From the NCBI GenBank assembly GCA_019637265.1, contig JAHBVY010000003.1, positions 62,001 through 126,000 of the forward strand: a DNA stretch of 64,000 nt, written 5' to 3'. Shown here piece by piece: positions 37,599 to 44,468 of the stretch (positions are counted from its first letter, which is position 1; every line of letters begins with the position of its first letter). Origin of the DNA: Polyangiaceae bacterium (GTDB lineage Bacteria > Myxococcota_A > Polyangia > Polyangiales > Polyangiaceae). The notes beneath the pieces were generated by a model. That model was not told where the DNA came from. It did not search any database and saw only the letters and a list, made by a program, of their open reading frames with translations. The position numbers and the translations under genes are program-made.

Positions 37599-38075
37599 AT
37601 GGTGCGTCGGCTCACCGTGTTGCAGAACCCCGATCCAGAGGATCAGGAGGCGGCGGAGCGCTCACCGCGGGCGTGGGTGGGGGTGGGGGCGATCCTCGGC
37701 TTCACCTGCTGGCTGCCGCTGGTGATCGTGGCGCAGTGGTTGAGCGGGCGCCTGGTGCTGTGGGTGTCGAATGACCCCGAGGCGGGCGCGCTGGCGTTGC
37801 TCGCGGCGCACCTCGGTCCGCTCTTGATCAGCCTGGTGCTCGCTACGGGCTTCGCGGGCGCGCTGGTGGGCCGCTTCGGGGGGCGCGCGCGCGCGCTGCA
37901 CGCGGGGGGCTCGGGGCTCTTGATGGCGGCGGCGGTCGCGCTGTTCACGCTGTGGGCGGGCTCGTTCCCGTCGCTCGCGGTGGCCTTGGGGGGGATCGCG
38001 GTGCTGCTCGCCGTCTCGACCCTGAGCGCCTGGCTAGGTGGGCTGATCGGGGTGCGCCGCCGCCCGCGGGGTTGA
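37599..38075 (+). CDS. Four-helix membrane protein, 158 aa
   Basis: This is a small integral membrane protein. About 25 cytoplasmic residues precede four hydrophobic helices (VGAILGFTCWLPLVIVAQW; LLAAHLGPLLISLVLATGF; GSGLLMAAAVALFTLW; VALGGIAVLLAVSTLSAWL). The C-terminus is basic (GVRRRPRG), consistent with a cytoplasmic end. It has a GA-rich purine stretch ahead of the start; GTG at 37596 and ATG at 37599 are adjacent and the ATG was taken. It is followed in the same direction by ccmE after 77 bp, so a role linked to cytochrome c maturation is possible but only by position. No known family recognised. Confidence 0.72.
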   Translation: MVRRLTVLQNPDPEDQEAAERSPRAWVGVGAILGFTCWLPLVIVAQWLSGRLVLWVSNDPEAGALALLAAHLGPLLISLVLATGFAGALVGRFGGRARALHAGGSGLLMAAAVALFTLWAGSFPSLAVALGGIAVLLAVSTLSAWLGGLIGVRRRPRG

Positions 38076-38152
38076 TCGAATGAGCGCCCTGTGGCGGTGG
38101 GTCGCAGGGCGTCGCCTGGATCTCCGTGCTGAGGGGCTCTAGGCTTCGGGGG

Positions 38153-38782
38153 ATGGCGAAGCTGGATGACGAGCTCGAAGCGGCGCTGGCTGACGCCGAG
38201 GCGCGTGCGCCCAAGTCCTCGGACGCGGAGCCCGTCGCGCGCGATGTCCAGGCGCCCAAGCAGGGTCAGCGCAGCCTGGGGCTCTTGGTCGCGCTGCTCG
38301 TCATCGGCGGGGGGCTGCTCGTGCTGGTGTTCACCGGCTTCTCGGACGACGCGGTGTACTCGCGCGGGGTGGACGAGCTCCTGTCCGAGAAGGACGCGAT
38401 CGAGCGGCGCGTCGCCCAAGGTGGCGATCCGGACGCCGAGCGTGAGCGCGAGCGGCTGTTGAAGCGCAACACGCGGGTGACGGGGCACCTCCAGAAGGGG
38501 TCGCTGCGGCACCGCGAGCAGCCCTGTGAGTACCGTTTCAATGTGGAAAAAGGCGGCCAGGCGCTGGCCGTGCGCTACGCCCAGTGCGTGGTGCCGGACA
38601 CCTTCCGCGATGTGCCCGACATGGACGTCGAGGTCACGGTGACAGGCAAGCTGACCGAAGAGGGTCACTTCGCCGCCGACCACATCATGGCCAAGTGCCC
38701 GTCCAAGTACGAGATGCAGGAGCGCGCCGCCAAGGGTGAGGCGGCGCCCCACGGTGACCTCGGCTCACAGCGCGTCAACTGA
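38153..38782 (+). CDS. ccmE: Cytochrome c maturation protein CcmE, CxxxY type
   Basis: This is the heme chaperone of cytochrome c maturation System I, 209 residues. A membrane anchor (LGLLVALLVIGGGLLVLVF, about 43-61) is followed by a periplasmic OB-fold domain (RVTGHLQKGSLRHREQPCEY, DVPDMDVEVTVTGKL). The heme-attachment motif is at the end: Cys182-Pro-Ser-Lys-Tyr186 in MAKCPSKYEM, where the textbook protein has HxxxY. CxxxY variants are known from some deltaproteobacteria and archaea. Two more Cys residues occur in the OB domain, and about 30 charged residues are inserted between the anchor and the barrel. The ATG at 38153 starts a natural cytoplasmic helix. No other ccm gene is adjacent; hemE follows after 213 bp. 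Confidence 0.88.
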   Translation: MAKLDDELEAALADAEARAPKSSDAEPVARDVQAPKQGQRSLGLLVALLVIGGGLLVLVFTGFSDDAVYSRGVDELLSEKDAIERRVAQGGDPDAERERERLLKRNTRVTGHLQKGSLRHREQPCEYRFNVEKGGQALAVRYAQCVVPDTFRDVPDMDVEVTVTGKLTEEGHFAADHIMAKCPSKYEMQERAAKGEAAPHGDLGSQRVN

Positions 38783-38814
38783 GCCGGGGCACCAAGCCCT
38801 CGCCGCACAGCGGC

Positions 38815-38858
38815 GCGACGCGAGTCGCGTTATCAACCGAACGGCGCCGTCACGGCGC
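38815..38858 (+). terminator. Two tandem hairpins after ccmE
   Basis: GCGAC-GCGA-GTCGC at 38815-38828 is a 5-bp stem with a GNRA loop, followed by GTTATC. GCGCCG-TCA-CGGCGC at 38844-38858 is a 6-bp stem. They lie 33-76 bp after the ccmE stop; a terminator or attenuator is possible, but no U-tract follows. Confidence 0.3.
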
Positions 38859-38995
38859 GCAGCGGCGCGCGATCTACGAGCAGGGACACTGCCCATTGCG
38901 CGCGTCGCGAAGGCGTCCCATGAGCGAAGCGCGGTGGTCTCGTCGGCGCGGCGGTTCCGGTGGCTGTCCTGGGGGAGTCATGATAGCCGGGGGCG

Positions 38996-40024
38996 ATGTG
39001 GGATCGTTTCCTCAGGGCCTGTCGTGGTGAGCCGGTGGACGTCACGCCGGTGTGGTTCATGCGTCAGGCGGGGCGCTACATGCCGGAGTACCGCGCGATC
39101 CGGGCGCGGCGCACGCTGCTCGAGATCTGCAAGGAGCCGGAGCTCGCCACGGAGGTGACGCTGCAGCCGGTGAACGCCTTCGCGGTGGACGCCGCGATTC
39201 TGTTCGCGGACATCCTGCTCCCGCTGGAGCCGATGGGCGCGCCGTTCGAGTTCGCCGCCGGCGAGGGGCCGCGCGTGTTCGACCCGGTGCGTGACCGCGC
39301 GGGCGTCGAGCGCCTCCGCCTGTTCGAGCCGGAGGAGGGCCTGGGCTACGTGCTCACGGCCATCAAGAATATCCGCAAGGAATTGGACGGGCGGGTGCCG
39401 CTGATCGGCTTCGCCGGCGCGCCCTTCACCTTGGCGAGCTACCTGGTGGAGGGTGGCAAGAGCGCCCACTACGGGCTCACCAAGCGCATGATGTACGCCG
39501 AGCCCGAGCTGTGGGCGGAGCTGATGGGCAAGCTGAGCGAGGTGGTGCGGCGCTACCTCCGCGCGCAGGTTCAGGCGGGCGCGCAGGCGGTGCAGCTGTT
39601 CGATAGCTGGGTGGGCGCGCTGTCGCCCGCCGACTACGTGGCCTTCGTGCAGCCCCACGTGGCGCACATCCTGAAAGATCTCGAGACCACCGGGGTGCCC
39701 GTGCTGCACTTCGGCACCGGCACCGCGATGCTGCTCGAGCACCAGCGCACGGCGGGCGGGCACGTGCTGGGGGTGGATTGGCGCACGCCGCTCGGCTTCG
39801 CGCGCCGGGTGGTGGGCGAAGGCGTGCCGCTGCAGGGCAACTTGGATCCGCTCTTGCTCCAAGCGCCGCGTGAGCTCTTGGCGACGCGCGTCCGTGAGGT
39901 GCTCGAGGCGGCGAAGGGCGGGCCCCACATCTTCAACTTGGGTCACGGCATCCTCCCGGAGACGGACCCCGAGCAGGTGAAGTTCGTGGCGGATTTCGTG
40001 CACGAGCAGAGCGCCCGCTCATGA
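38996..40024 (+). CDS. hemE: Uroporphyrinogen decarboxylase HemE
   Basis: This enzyme decarboxylates uroporphyrinogen III to coproporphyrinogen III in heme synthesis; it is cytoplasmic. The 342 residues match the family length. Signature 1, PVWFMRQAGRYMPEYRAIR, is complete at about 17-35. The substrate-handling ILFADILLPLEPMG and signature 2 region GFAGAPFTLASYLVEGG are also present. The C-terminus has FNLGHGILPETDPEQV, the expected conserved His/Gly motif. The ATG at 38996 was chosen from the family start. hemG follows in the same direction after 149 bp, so the two probably form a heme operon. Confidence 0.97.
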   Translation: MWDRFLRACRGEPVDVTPVWFMRQAGRYMPEYRAIRARRTLLEICKEPELATEVTLQPVNAFAVDAAILFADILLPLEPMGAPFEFAAGEGPRVFDPVRDRAGVERLRLFEPEEGLGYVLTAIKNIRKELDGRVPLIGFAGAPFTLASYLVEGGKSAHYGLTKRMMYAEPELWAELMGKLSEVVRRYLRAQVQAGAQAVQLFDSWVGALSPADYVAFVQPHVAHILKDLETTGVPVLHFGTGTAMLLEHQRTAGGHVLGVDWRTPLGFARRVVGEGVPLQGNLDPLLLQAPRELLATRVREVLEAAKGGPHIFNLGHGILPETDPEQVKFVADFVHEQSARS

Positions 40025-40173
40025 GCCCGAAGGTGCGCCGAGTGATAGCGACGAACGACAGCGACGGGCGACAGCGATGAGCGATGTCCCACGGCGACCA
40101 AGGTCAGTGTGGTTGACTGAAGCGCAGGAGCCTGGCGTCTTCATACGCGCGGTGAGCAGATCAGTGAGGTCCC

Positions 40174-41631
40174 TTGACTGAATCGGCAGGGCCCGCGAAG
40201 GAGCGCCACGTGGTGGTGGTGGGCGGCGGCGTCACGGGGCTCACCGCGGCCTACCGCATCCACACCGCGCGCCCCGAGTGGCGCATCAGCTTGCTCGAGG
40301 CGGACGCGCGCCTCGGCGGCAACATCCAGACGCTGCGCACAGGTGGCTGCGTCATCGACGGCGGCCCGGACTCCTTCGTGAAGGCCAAGCCCGCGGCGCA
40401 TCGCTTGGCGCTCGAGCTCGGGCTCGAGTCTCAGCTCATCAGCACCGAGCCCTCCGCGCGGCGCGTGCTCTTCGCGCACGCGGGGCGCCTCACCCCGATG
40501 CCGGAGGGCATGGCGCTCGGGATCCCGACGCGCGCGCTCCCGATGTTGCGCTCCCCGCTGCTCAGCTGGCGGGGCAAGGCGCAGCTGTTGATGGAGCCCT
40601 TCCGCCCGGCGCGCCGCGCGCGGGGCGAGGAGTCGATTCACGATTTCCTGAGCCGTCGCTTGGGTGAAGAAGCGGCCTCGCGGCTCGCGGCGCCGCTGCT
40701 CGGCGGGATCTACGCGGGGGACCCCAAGGCGCTCAGCCTGGCCGCCACCTTCCCGCAGCTCTCGGAGCTCGAGCGCCAGCACGGCAGCTTGGTGCTCGGC
40801 AGCTTGGCGCAGCGCGCGTCGATGATGCGGCGCGCGGAGGGCGCTCCGCCGGGGCGGCTCCGCAGCCTCTCGAACCTGGTGCGCGCCTCGCGCATGGCGC
40901 CTCACAGCCCGTTCGTGTCGTTCCGCGACGGCATGAGCACCCTGGTATACAGCTTGGCTGACCGCTTGCCGACGGGCGCGGTGCGCCGCGGCGCGGCGGT
41001 GCGGCGCTTGACGGCGGAGGGCGCGCGCTGGCGCGTGGCGCACGCTGGGGGAGAGCTGACGGCGGACGCCGTGGTGCTCGCTTGCCCGGCGCGCGCCGCG
41101 GCGGAGGCGCTGGCGGAGCCGGGCGTCTCCTCGCTGCTGATGGGCATCGACTACCTCTCCACCGCGACGGTGTTCTTCAGCTTCGATCGCAGTGAGGTGG
41201 CGCACCCGCTGGACAGCACCGGGTTCATCGCGCCGGAGGGGGAGGGCGAGCTGTTGGCCGCCACCTTCGTCGACTCCAAGTGGGCGGGGCGCGCCCCGTC
41301 AGGGCAGGTGTTGATTCGCGGCTTCTTGGGTGGGGCGCGCGGGGGCGAGCGCTTGGCGTCGCGGTCGGACGCCGAGCTCGGCCGGGTGGTGCTGGGGGAG
41401 CTGCGGCGGCTGATGGGGCCGCTCGGTGAGCCGCGGGGCAGCTGGGTGTTCCGCTTCGCGGGGAAGAACCCGCAGCCGCACCTGGGTCACAGCGAGCGAG
41501 TCGCGGCGGTCCGGCGCCTGTCCCCGCCCGGGGTGTGGCTCGCCGGCGCCGCTTACGACGGCGTGGGGATCCCTGACTGCGTGGCCCAAGCGGAGCGCGC
41601 CGCGCGCGAGCTGCTGGCGTACCTGGGCTGA
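40174..41631 (+). CDS. hemG: Protoporphyrinogen oxidase, HemY/HemG FAD type
   Basis: This FAD enzyme oxidises protoporphyrinogen IX (or coproporphyrinogen III) late in heme synthesis, 485 residues. The dinucleotide-binding N-terminus is VVVVGGGVTGLTAAYRIH, followed by LGGNIQTLRTGGCVIDGGPD, the typical second motif. Family features include LLGGIYAGDPKALSLAATFP in the middle and the C-terminal VWLAGAAYDGVGIPDCVAQA, the FAD-binding end. The start is TTG at 40174, supported by a GTGAGG purine run about six bases upstream; no ATG or GTG gives a better N-terminus. Whether it works on proto- or coproporphyrinogen cannot be decided by eye. It lies downstream of hemE in the same direction. Confidence 0.94.
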   Translation: MTESAGPAKERHVVVVGGGVTGLTAAYRIHTARPEWRISLLEADARLGGNIQTLRTGGCVIDGGPDSFVKAKPAAHRLALELGLESQLISTEPSARRVLFAHAGRLTPMPEGMALGIPTRALPMLRSPLLSWRGKAQLLMEPFRPARRARGEESIHDFLSRRLGEEAASRLAAPLLGGIYAGDPKALSLAATFPQLSELERQHGSLVLGSLAQRASMMRRAEGAPPGRLRSLSNLVRASRMAPHSPFVSFRDGMSTLVYSLADRLPTGAVRRGAAVRRLTAEGARWRVAHAGGELTADAVVLACPARAAAEALAEPGVSSLLMGIDYLSTATVFFSFDRSEVAHPLDSTGFIAPEGEGELLAATFVDSKWAGRAPSGQVLIRGFLGGARGGERLASRSDAELGRVVLGELRRLMGPLGEPRGSWVFRFAGKNPQPHLGHSERVAAVRRLSPPGVWLAGAAYDGVGIPDCVAQAERAARELLAYLG

Positions 41632-41660
41632 ATCGTCAGGCAGCCTGCTGAGCCGCGGCT

Positions 41661-41734
41661 TGGTTCTGGCGCTAGGACTCGAACCTAGATTCAGGGATTC
41701 AAAGTCCCTTGTCCTGCCTTTAGACGACGCCAGA
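41661..41734 (-). tRNA. tRNA-Gln (anticodon TTG)
   Basis: Read on the minus strand, it has a perfect 7-bp acceptor stem (TCTGGCG with CGCCAGA), a GTCT/GGAC D-stem and anticodon arm AGGGA-CTTTGAA-TCCCT giving TTG. A four-base variable loop and T-arm CTAGG-TTCGAGT-CCTAG follow, then discriminator A and an encoded CCA (41663-41661). It lies between hemG and the sigma-factor gene. Confidence 0.96.
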
Positions 41735-42108
41735 TCGAGGGGGGAGCTTAGTCGGAGCGTGCCTCGCTTCAAGCTCCTCGCGACGGGTTTTTTGGGGGTT
41801 TGGCAGCGCGCTCTGAGCAGCCGGGCCAGGCGCTGCCCCCGTGGAAGGTCGCCGTGAGGCCTTGCGCGGCGCTTCGCTCGGCGAAGCGCCACCTTGCTCG
41901 TCGCTGGGGCGCCATGAAAAAGCGCCGTCCGGTTTCCCCTGGTCCGGCCGGCGGCAAACTGAGCGCCGCTCTAGGGCGGAACCTGCTCGCTTCGTGGGTG
42001 TCTGAGCCGGGATGCCCGCGCTGCGCCCGAGCTCATCGTCCCACCGGTGCGGCGGGCCCCTCTTCGGCGGGTTTCCGCGATAGGCTCGACGCTGAGGCTT
42101 GGTGGAGC
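41735..42108. promoter_or_regulatory. tRNA-Gln/sigma-factor intergenic region with copy F of the G-run element
   Basis: The 374-bp gap has no credible gene. At 41786-41807 it carries GGGTTTTTTGGGGGTTTGG followed by CAGCGCGCTC, close to copy A. The frame of the sigma gene is open through this region from 41800, but the encoded residues are Arg/Pro-rich and unlike the family. No clear promoter was found. Confidence 0.5.
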
Positions 42109-42717
42109 GTGCCCAACTCGGATGAGGCCAGCGAGCGCAGGTTCATCGAGCGCCTGCGCGCCCGAGACGAACGGGCGTTCAACGAGCTGGTGCAGCTGTA
42201 CCAGCGGCGCGTGTACGCGCTGGTGCTGCGCATGGTGGGGCGCCGCGACGAGGCGGACGACATGACCCAAGAGGTCTTCGTCCAGGTGTTCAAGGCGATC
42301 GGGCAGTTTCGCGGTGACTCGAAGATCAGCACCTGGATTTACCGCATCGCGGTCAACCTCTGTAAGAACCGCGTGATGTACCTGGCGCGTCGCAAGAGCG
42401 ACCGCCAGGCGGAGTACGAGCCGATGGCGGAGCGCTCACAGCTGGGCGGCGCCAAGGGCGTCACCGCGGGGGACGTCGCCCGACCTGACCACATGGTGGA
42501 GGGCCTCCAGATGGAGTACCTGGTCAAGCGCTCAATCGCTGAGATAGACGAGGACTTCCGTCAGGTGCTCGTCCTACGTGACGTGGAGGATCTCAGCTAC
42601 GAGGAGATCGCCGAGATCACCGGGCTGCCCCAAGGCACGGTGAAGAGCCGCATCCACCGCGCCCGCGCGATGCTGAAGGCGAAGGTGGAGGCGCGGCTAG
42701 GGGAGAAGATCCAATGA
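42109..42717 (+). CDS. ECF-type RNA polymerase sigma factor
   Basis: This is an alternative sigma factor of the RpoE/ECF group, 202 residues. Region 2 (about 25-95) holds FNELVQLYQRRVYALVLRMV, DEADDMTQEVFVQVFKAI and STWIYRIAVNLCKNRVMY. Region 4 (about 140-195) holds VLVLRDVEDLSYEEIAEITG and GTVKSRIHRARAMLKAKV, a helix-turn-helix. The start chosen is GTG at 42109, preceded by GGTGGAG at a good distance; it gives a normal ECF length. Its stop overlaps the ATG of the next gene (ATGA), a hallmark of sigma/anti-sigma pairs. The regulon and signal are unknown. Confidence 0.93.
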   Translation: MPNSDEASERRFIERLRARDERAFNELVQLYQRRVYALVLRMVGRRDEADDMTQEVFVQVFKAIGQFRGDSKISTWIYRIAVNLCKNRVMYLARRKSDRQAEYEPMAERSQLGGAKGVTAGDVARPDHMVEGLQMEYLVKRSIAEIDEDFRQVLVLRDVEDLSYEEIAEITGLPQGTVKSRIHRARAMLKAKVEARLGEKIQ

Positions 42718-43130
42718 GCGACGACAAGCGCGAGCCAGGCTCGCCCCAGGGCGCCGAGGAAGCTGACGAAGAGCGAGGGTCTGATAACCTGACGGATCGC
42801 GGCTCGGTCAGCTCACTGCCGGAGCTGAGCGACGAAGAGGAGGAGGAGCTCCGCCACTGGCTCCGCGATGCGCTCGATGACGAGGAGGGCGGCGCGGAGC
42901 TCGACGTGCTCGCGGGGGTGCAGCAGAAGCTCCGTGAGCGCAGCGGCGGGAAGTTCTACGCCGACGGCTGGAGCACCGCGAATGAGCAGCCCGTCGCCAC
43001 CTACCTCGTCACCAGCACCCTGATGCTGGTGGTGCTGTTGGTGATCTACGTGGTGTTGGGCCCCATCTCCGGCGTCGCCACCGAGGTGCCGCTGACCCCA
43101 GCGCCCGTCCACGTGGTCCCGGCGCCGTGA
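42714..43130 (+). CDS. Acidic single-pass membrane protein, putative anti-sigma partner
   Basis: This is a 138-residue protein. The N-terminal 75 residues are highly acidic and helical (ELSDEEEEELRHWLRDALDD). A single membrane helix (TYLVTSTLMLVVLLVIYVVL, about 96-115) follows, then a short Pro-rich outer tail. The start codon overlaps the sigma-factor stop, so synthesis is coupled. Position and topology suit an anti-sigma factor, but the zinc motif HxxxCxxC of common ZAS anti-sigmas is absent; there is no Cys at all. Function is therefore inferred from context only. Confidence 0.8.
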   Translation: MSDDKREPGSPQGAEEADEERGSDNLTDRGSVSSLPELSDEEEEELRHWLRDALDDEEGGAELDVLAGVQQKLRERSGGKFYADGWSTANEQPVATYLVTSTLMLVVLLVIYVVLGPISGVATEVPLTPAPVHVVPAP

Positions 43131-43154
43131 CATCCAGCCCGGCGGTGGCTGCTG

Positions 43155-43179
43155 TAGGGGCGGCCCCCTGTGGCCGCCC
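43155..43179 (+). terminator. GTAGGGGC-type hairpin after the sigma operon
   Basis: GGGCGGCC (43158-43165), loop CCCTGT, GGCCGCCC (43172-43179) is a perfect 8-bp GC stem 27 bp after the stop codon. The leading TGTAGGGGCGGCCCCCTGTG resembles the minus strand of 18205-18230. It is a likely terminator or a member of a dispersed repeat family; there is no U-tract. Confidence 0.5.
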
Positions 43180-43224
43180 ACTTCCAGTGACTGCAGCGAC
43201 GGATGGCGCCGCGTGGCGCTACCC

Positions 43225-43306
43225 ACCGGCTCTTCAAGGCTTCAAAAACAACGACCAGTGCTCTTCAAGACCGCACGGAGACGCGCGTGAGGTCGAGGAC
43301 CGTGAC
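43225..43306 (-). other. Conserved intergenic element, copy Y
   Basis: On the minus strand this gives the same four blocks, in the same order, as 22637-22716, with identical first and second spacer lengths (10 and 2) and a third of 19 instead of 17. CACGG/CCGTG pairing is kept. In this orientation it lies downstream of the PP2C gene, whereas copy X precedes a gene, so it does not look like a fixed promoter element. Confidence 0.75.
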
Positions 43307-43370
43307 TCAGAGACGCACGGCGCGTGAGCGACGCCTGCTGTGCCTTACGTAGGGCTATCAGAGGGAGTCG

Positions 43371-43385
43371 AACCCCCAAAAAACC
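43371..43385 (-). repeat. TTTTTTGGGGGTT intergenic element (copy G)
   Basis: On the minus strand it reads GGTTTTTTGGGGGTT. A GCACCAGCGCGCTAC string, like the GC block of copy D, follows about 20 bp away on the plus strand. It lies between convergent genes. Confidence 0.45.
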
Positions 43386-43498
43386 TGGAGCTACGCAGGA
43401 CAGCACCAGCGCGCTACGCGCAGGAGGGCTGACTAGCGTGCCCGTCGCTGCGCGCGACTCGCCGCCGCGCCCTCTTCAAGCTCGAGCGAAGGAACGCG

Positions 43499-44272
43499 CT
43501 ACTGGATCCAGCGGGCGAGGACGCAGGTGATGTTGTCGGGGCCGCCGTTCTCGTTGGCGGCTTCGATGAGGCGGTGGGTGGCGGTGGGGAGGTCCGGCGC
43601 CGACTCCACGATCTCGAGGATTTGTTCGTCGGTGATGGGGCCGCACAGGCCGTCGCTGCAGAGCAGCATGGTGTCCCCCGCCTGGGGGCGCTCGAAGCGG
43701 GTGTCCACCTTGACGGTGTCCTTCATCCCCAGCGCGCGCACGATCACGTTCTTGTGTGGAAAATTCGCGATCTCTTCGGGGGTGAGCTGCTTCATCTTCT
43801 TGTAGTCGTTCAGCAGCGAGTGATCTTCCGTCAGCTGCTCGATCTTCCCGTCGCGGATGCGGTAGCAGCGGCTGTCCCCCACGTGCGCCACGTAGACGCC
43901 ATCTTCCACGGCGAACAGCGTGGCCAGCGTGGTGCCCATGCCGCGCTGCTTGGCGTTGCGGTGCGAGTTCTCGAAGATGCGGAGGTTCGAGAGCTTGATG
44001 CCGGTGATCAGCCGGTTCTCCTCGTAGCCCTTGGTGCGATCCATTTTGTAGGGCCAGGTGCGCTCCGGGTCGTCCGCGGTGGCGGCGAAGAACTCCGCCA
44101 TGGTGTCCACCGCCATCTTGGAGGCGACCTCACCCGACGCGTGACCACCCATCCCATCCGCGACGATGTAGAGGCCGTACTCCGCGAAGATGGCGAAGTT
44201 GTCCTCGTTGTGGGCGCGCTTGCGCCCCACGTCCGTTTCGCCGGCGACCTCGATGCGTAAGGGCTGTGACAC
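43499..44272 (-). CDS. PP2C-family protein Ser/Thr phosphatase
   Basis: This is a Stp/PrpC-type metal-dependent phosphatase, 257 residues, that removes phosphate from Ser/Thr and so opposes Hanks-type kinases. All motifs are present: KRAHNEDNFAIF, VADGMGGHASGEVAS, GMGTTLATLFA, VAHVGDSRCYRI, LLCSDGLCGPI and the final GGPDNITCVLARW, providing the metal-binding Asp residues. It is soluble, with no extra domain. The ATG at 44272 starts a natural N-terminus. It is the only phosphatase seen next to a window with two large kinases, so it could act on either, but no operon link exists. It is convergent with the ECF sigma operon. Confidence 0.95.
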   Translation of the reverse strand: MSQPLRIEVAGETDVGRKRAHNEDNFAIFAEYGLYIVADGMGGHASGEVASKMAVDTMAEFFAATADDPERTWPYKMDRTKGYEENRLITGIKLSNLRIFENSHRNAKQRGMGTTLATLFAVEDGVYVAHVGDSRCYRIRDGKIEQLTEDHSLLNDYKKMKQLTPEEIANFPHKNVIVRALGMKDTVKVDTRFERPQAGDTMLLCSDGLCGPITDEQILEIVESAPDLPTATHRLIEAANENGGPDNITCVLARWIQ

Positions 44273-44468
44273 GGTCCTCTTCTAGCGGTCTTCGTAGCAG
44301 GCTGGGTCGAACGCCGACGCGCGGCGGGGGAAGCCGATGGTGGCCGAGGTGCGCCGAGCCTGTCAATCGACCGCCGTGGCGTTTTGAAAGACCCCTCCGC
44401 CGCGCCGGAACACCGAGGGCGCTGGGAGGGGTGCTGGGCGCTGGAAGGCGCCAGCGCGGGGGGGGACG

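Larger units (their letters stand above)
43131..43498. promoter_or_regulatory. Sigma-operon/PP2C convergent intergenic region
   Basis: This 368-bp gap holds no gene. It contains a strong hairpin (43158-43179), copy Y of the conserved 80-bp element (43225-43306, minus strand), a G-run element (copy G, 43371-43385) and a third CTCTTCAAG word at 43471-43479. It is the densest non-coding structure in the window. Confidence 0.6.

Noticed and set aside
37643-38752. Long minus-strand open frame over the membrane-protein and ccmE genes
   Set aside because: Its translation is low-complexity and it covers two well-supported plus-strand genes.
41800-42108. 103-residue N-terminal extension of the ECF sigma factor
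   Set aside because: It runs through the G-run element, has no family similarity, and a GTG with a good ribosome-binding site at 42109 gives normal length.
43351-43385. T-arm-like string (GGGGGTTCGACTCCCTC on the minus strand) suggesting a second tRNA or an attachment-site fragment
   Set aside because: No acceptor partner, anticodon arm or CCA could be matched, and the G-run belongs to the dispersed T-run/GGGGG-TT element.
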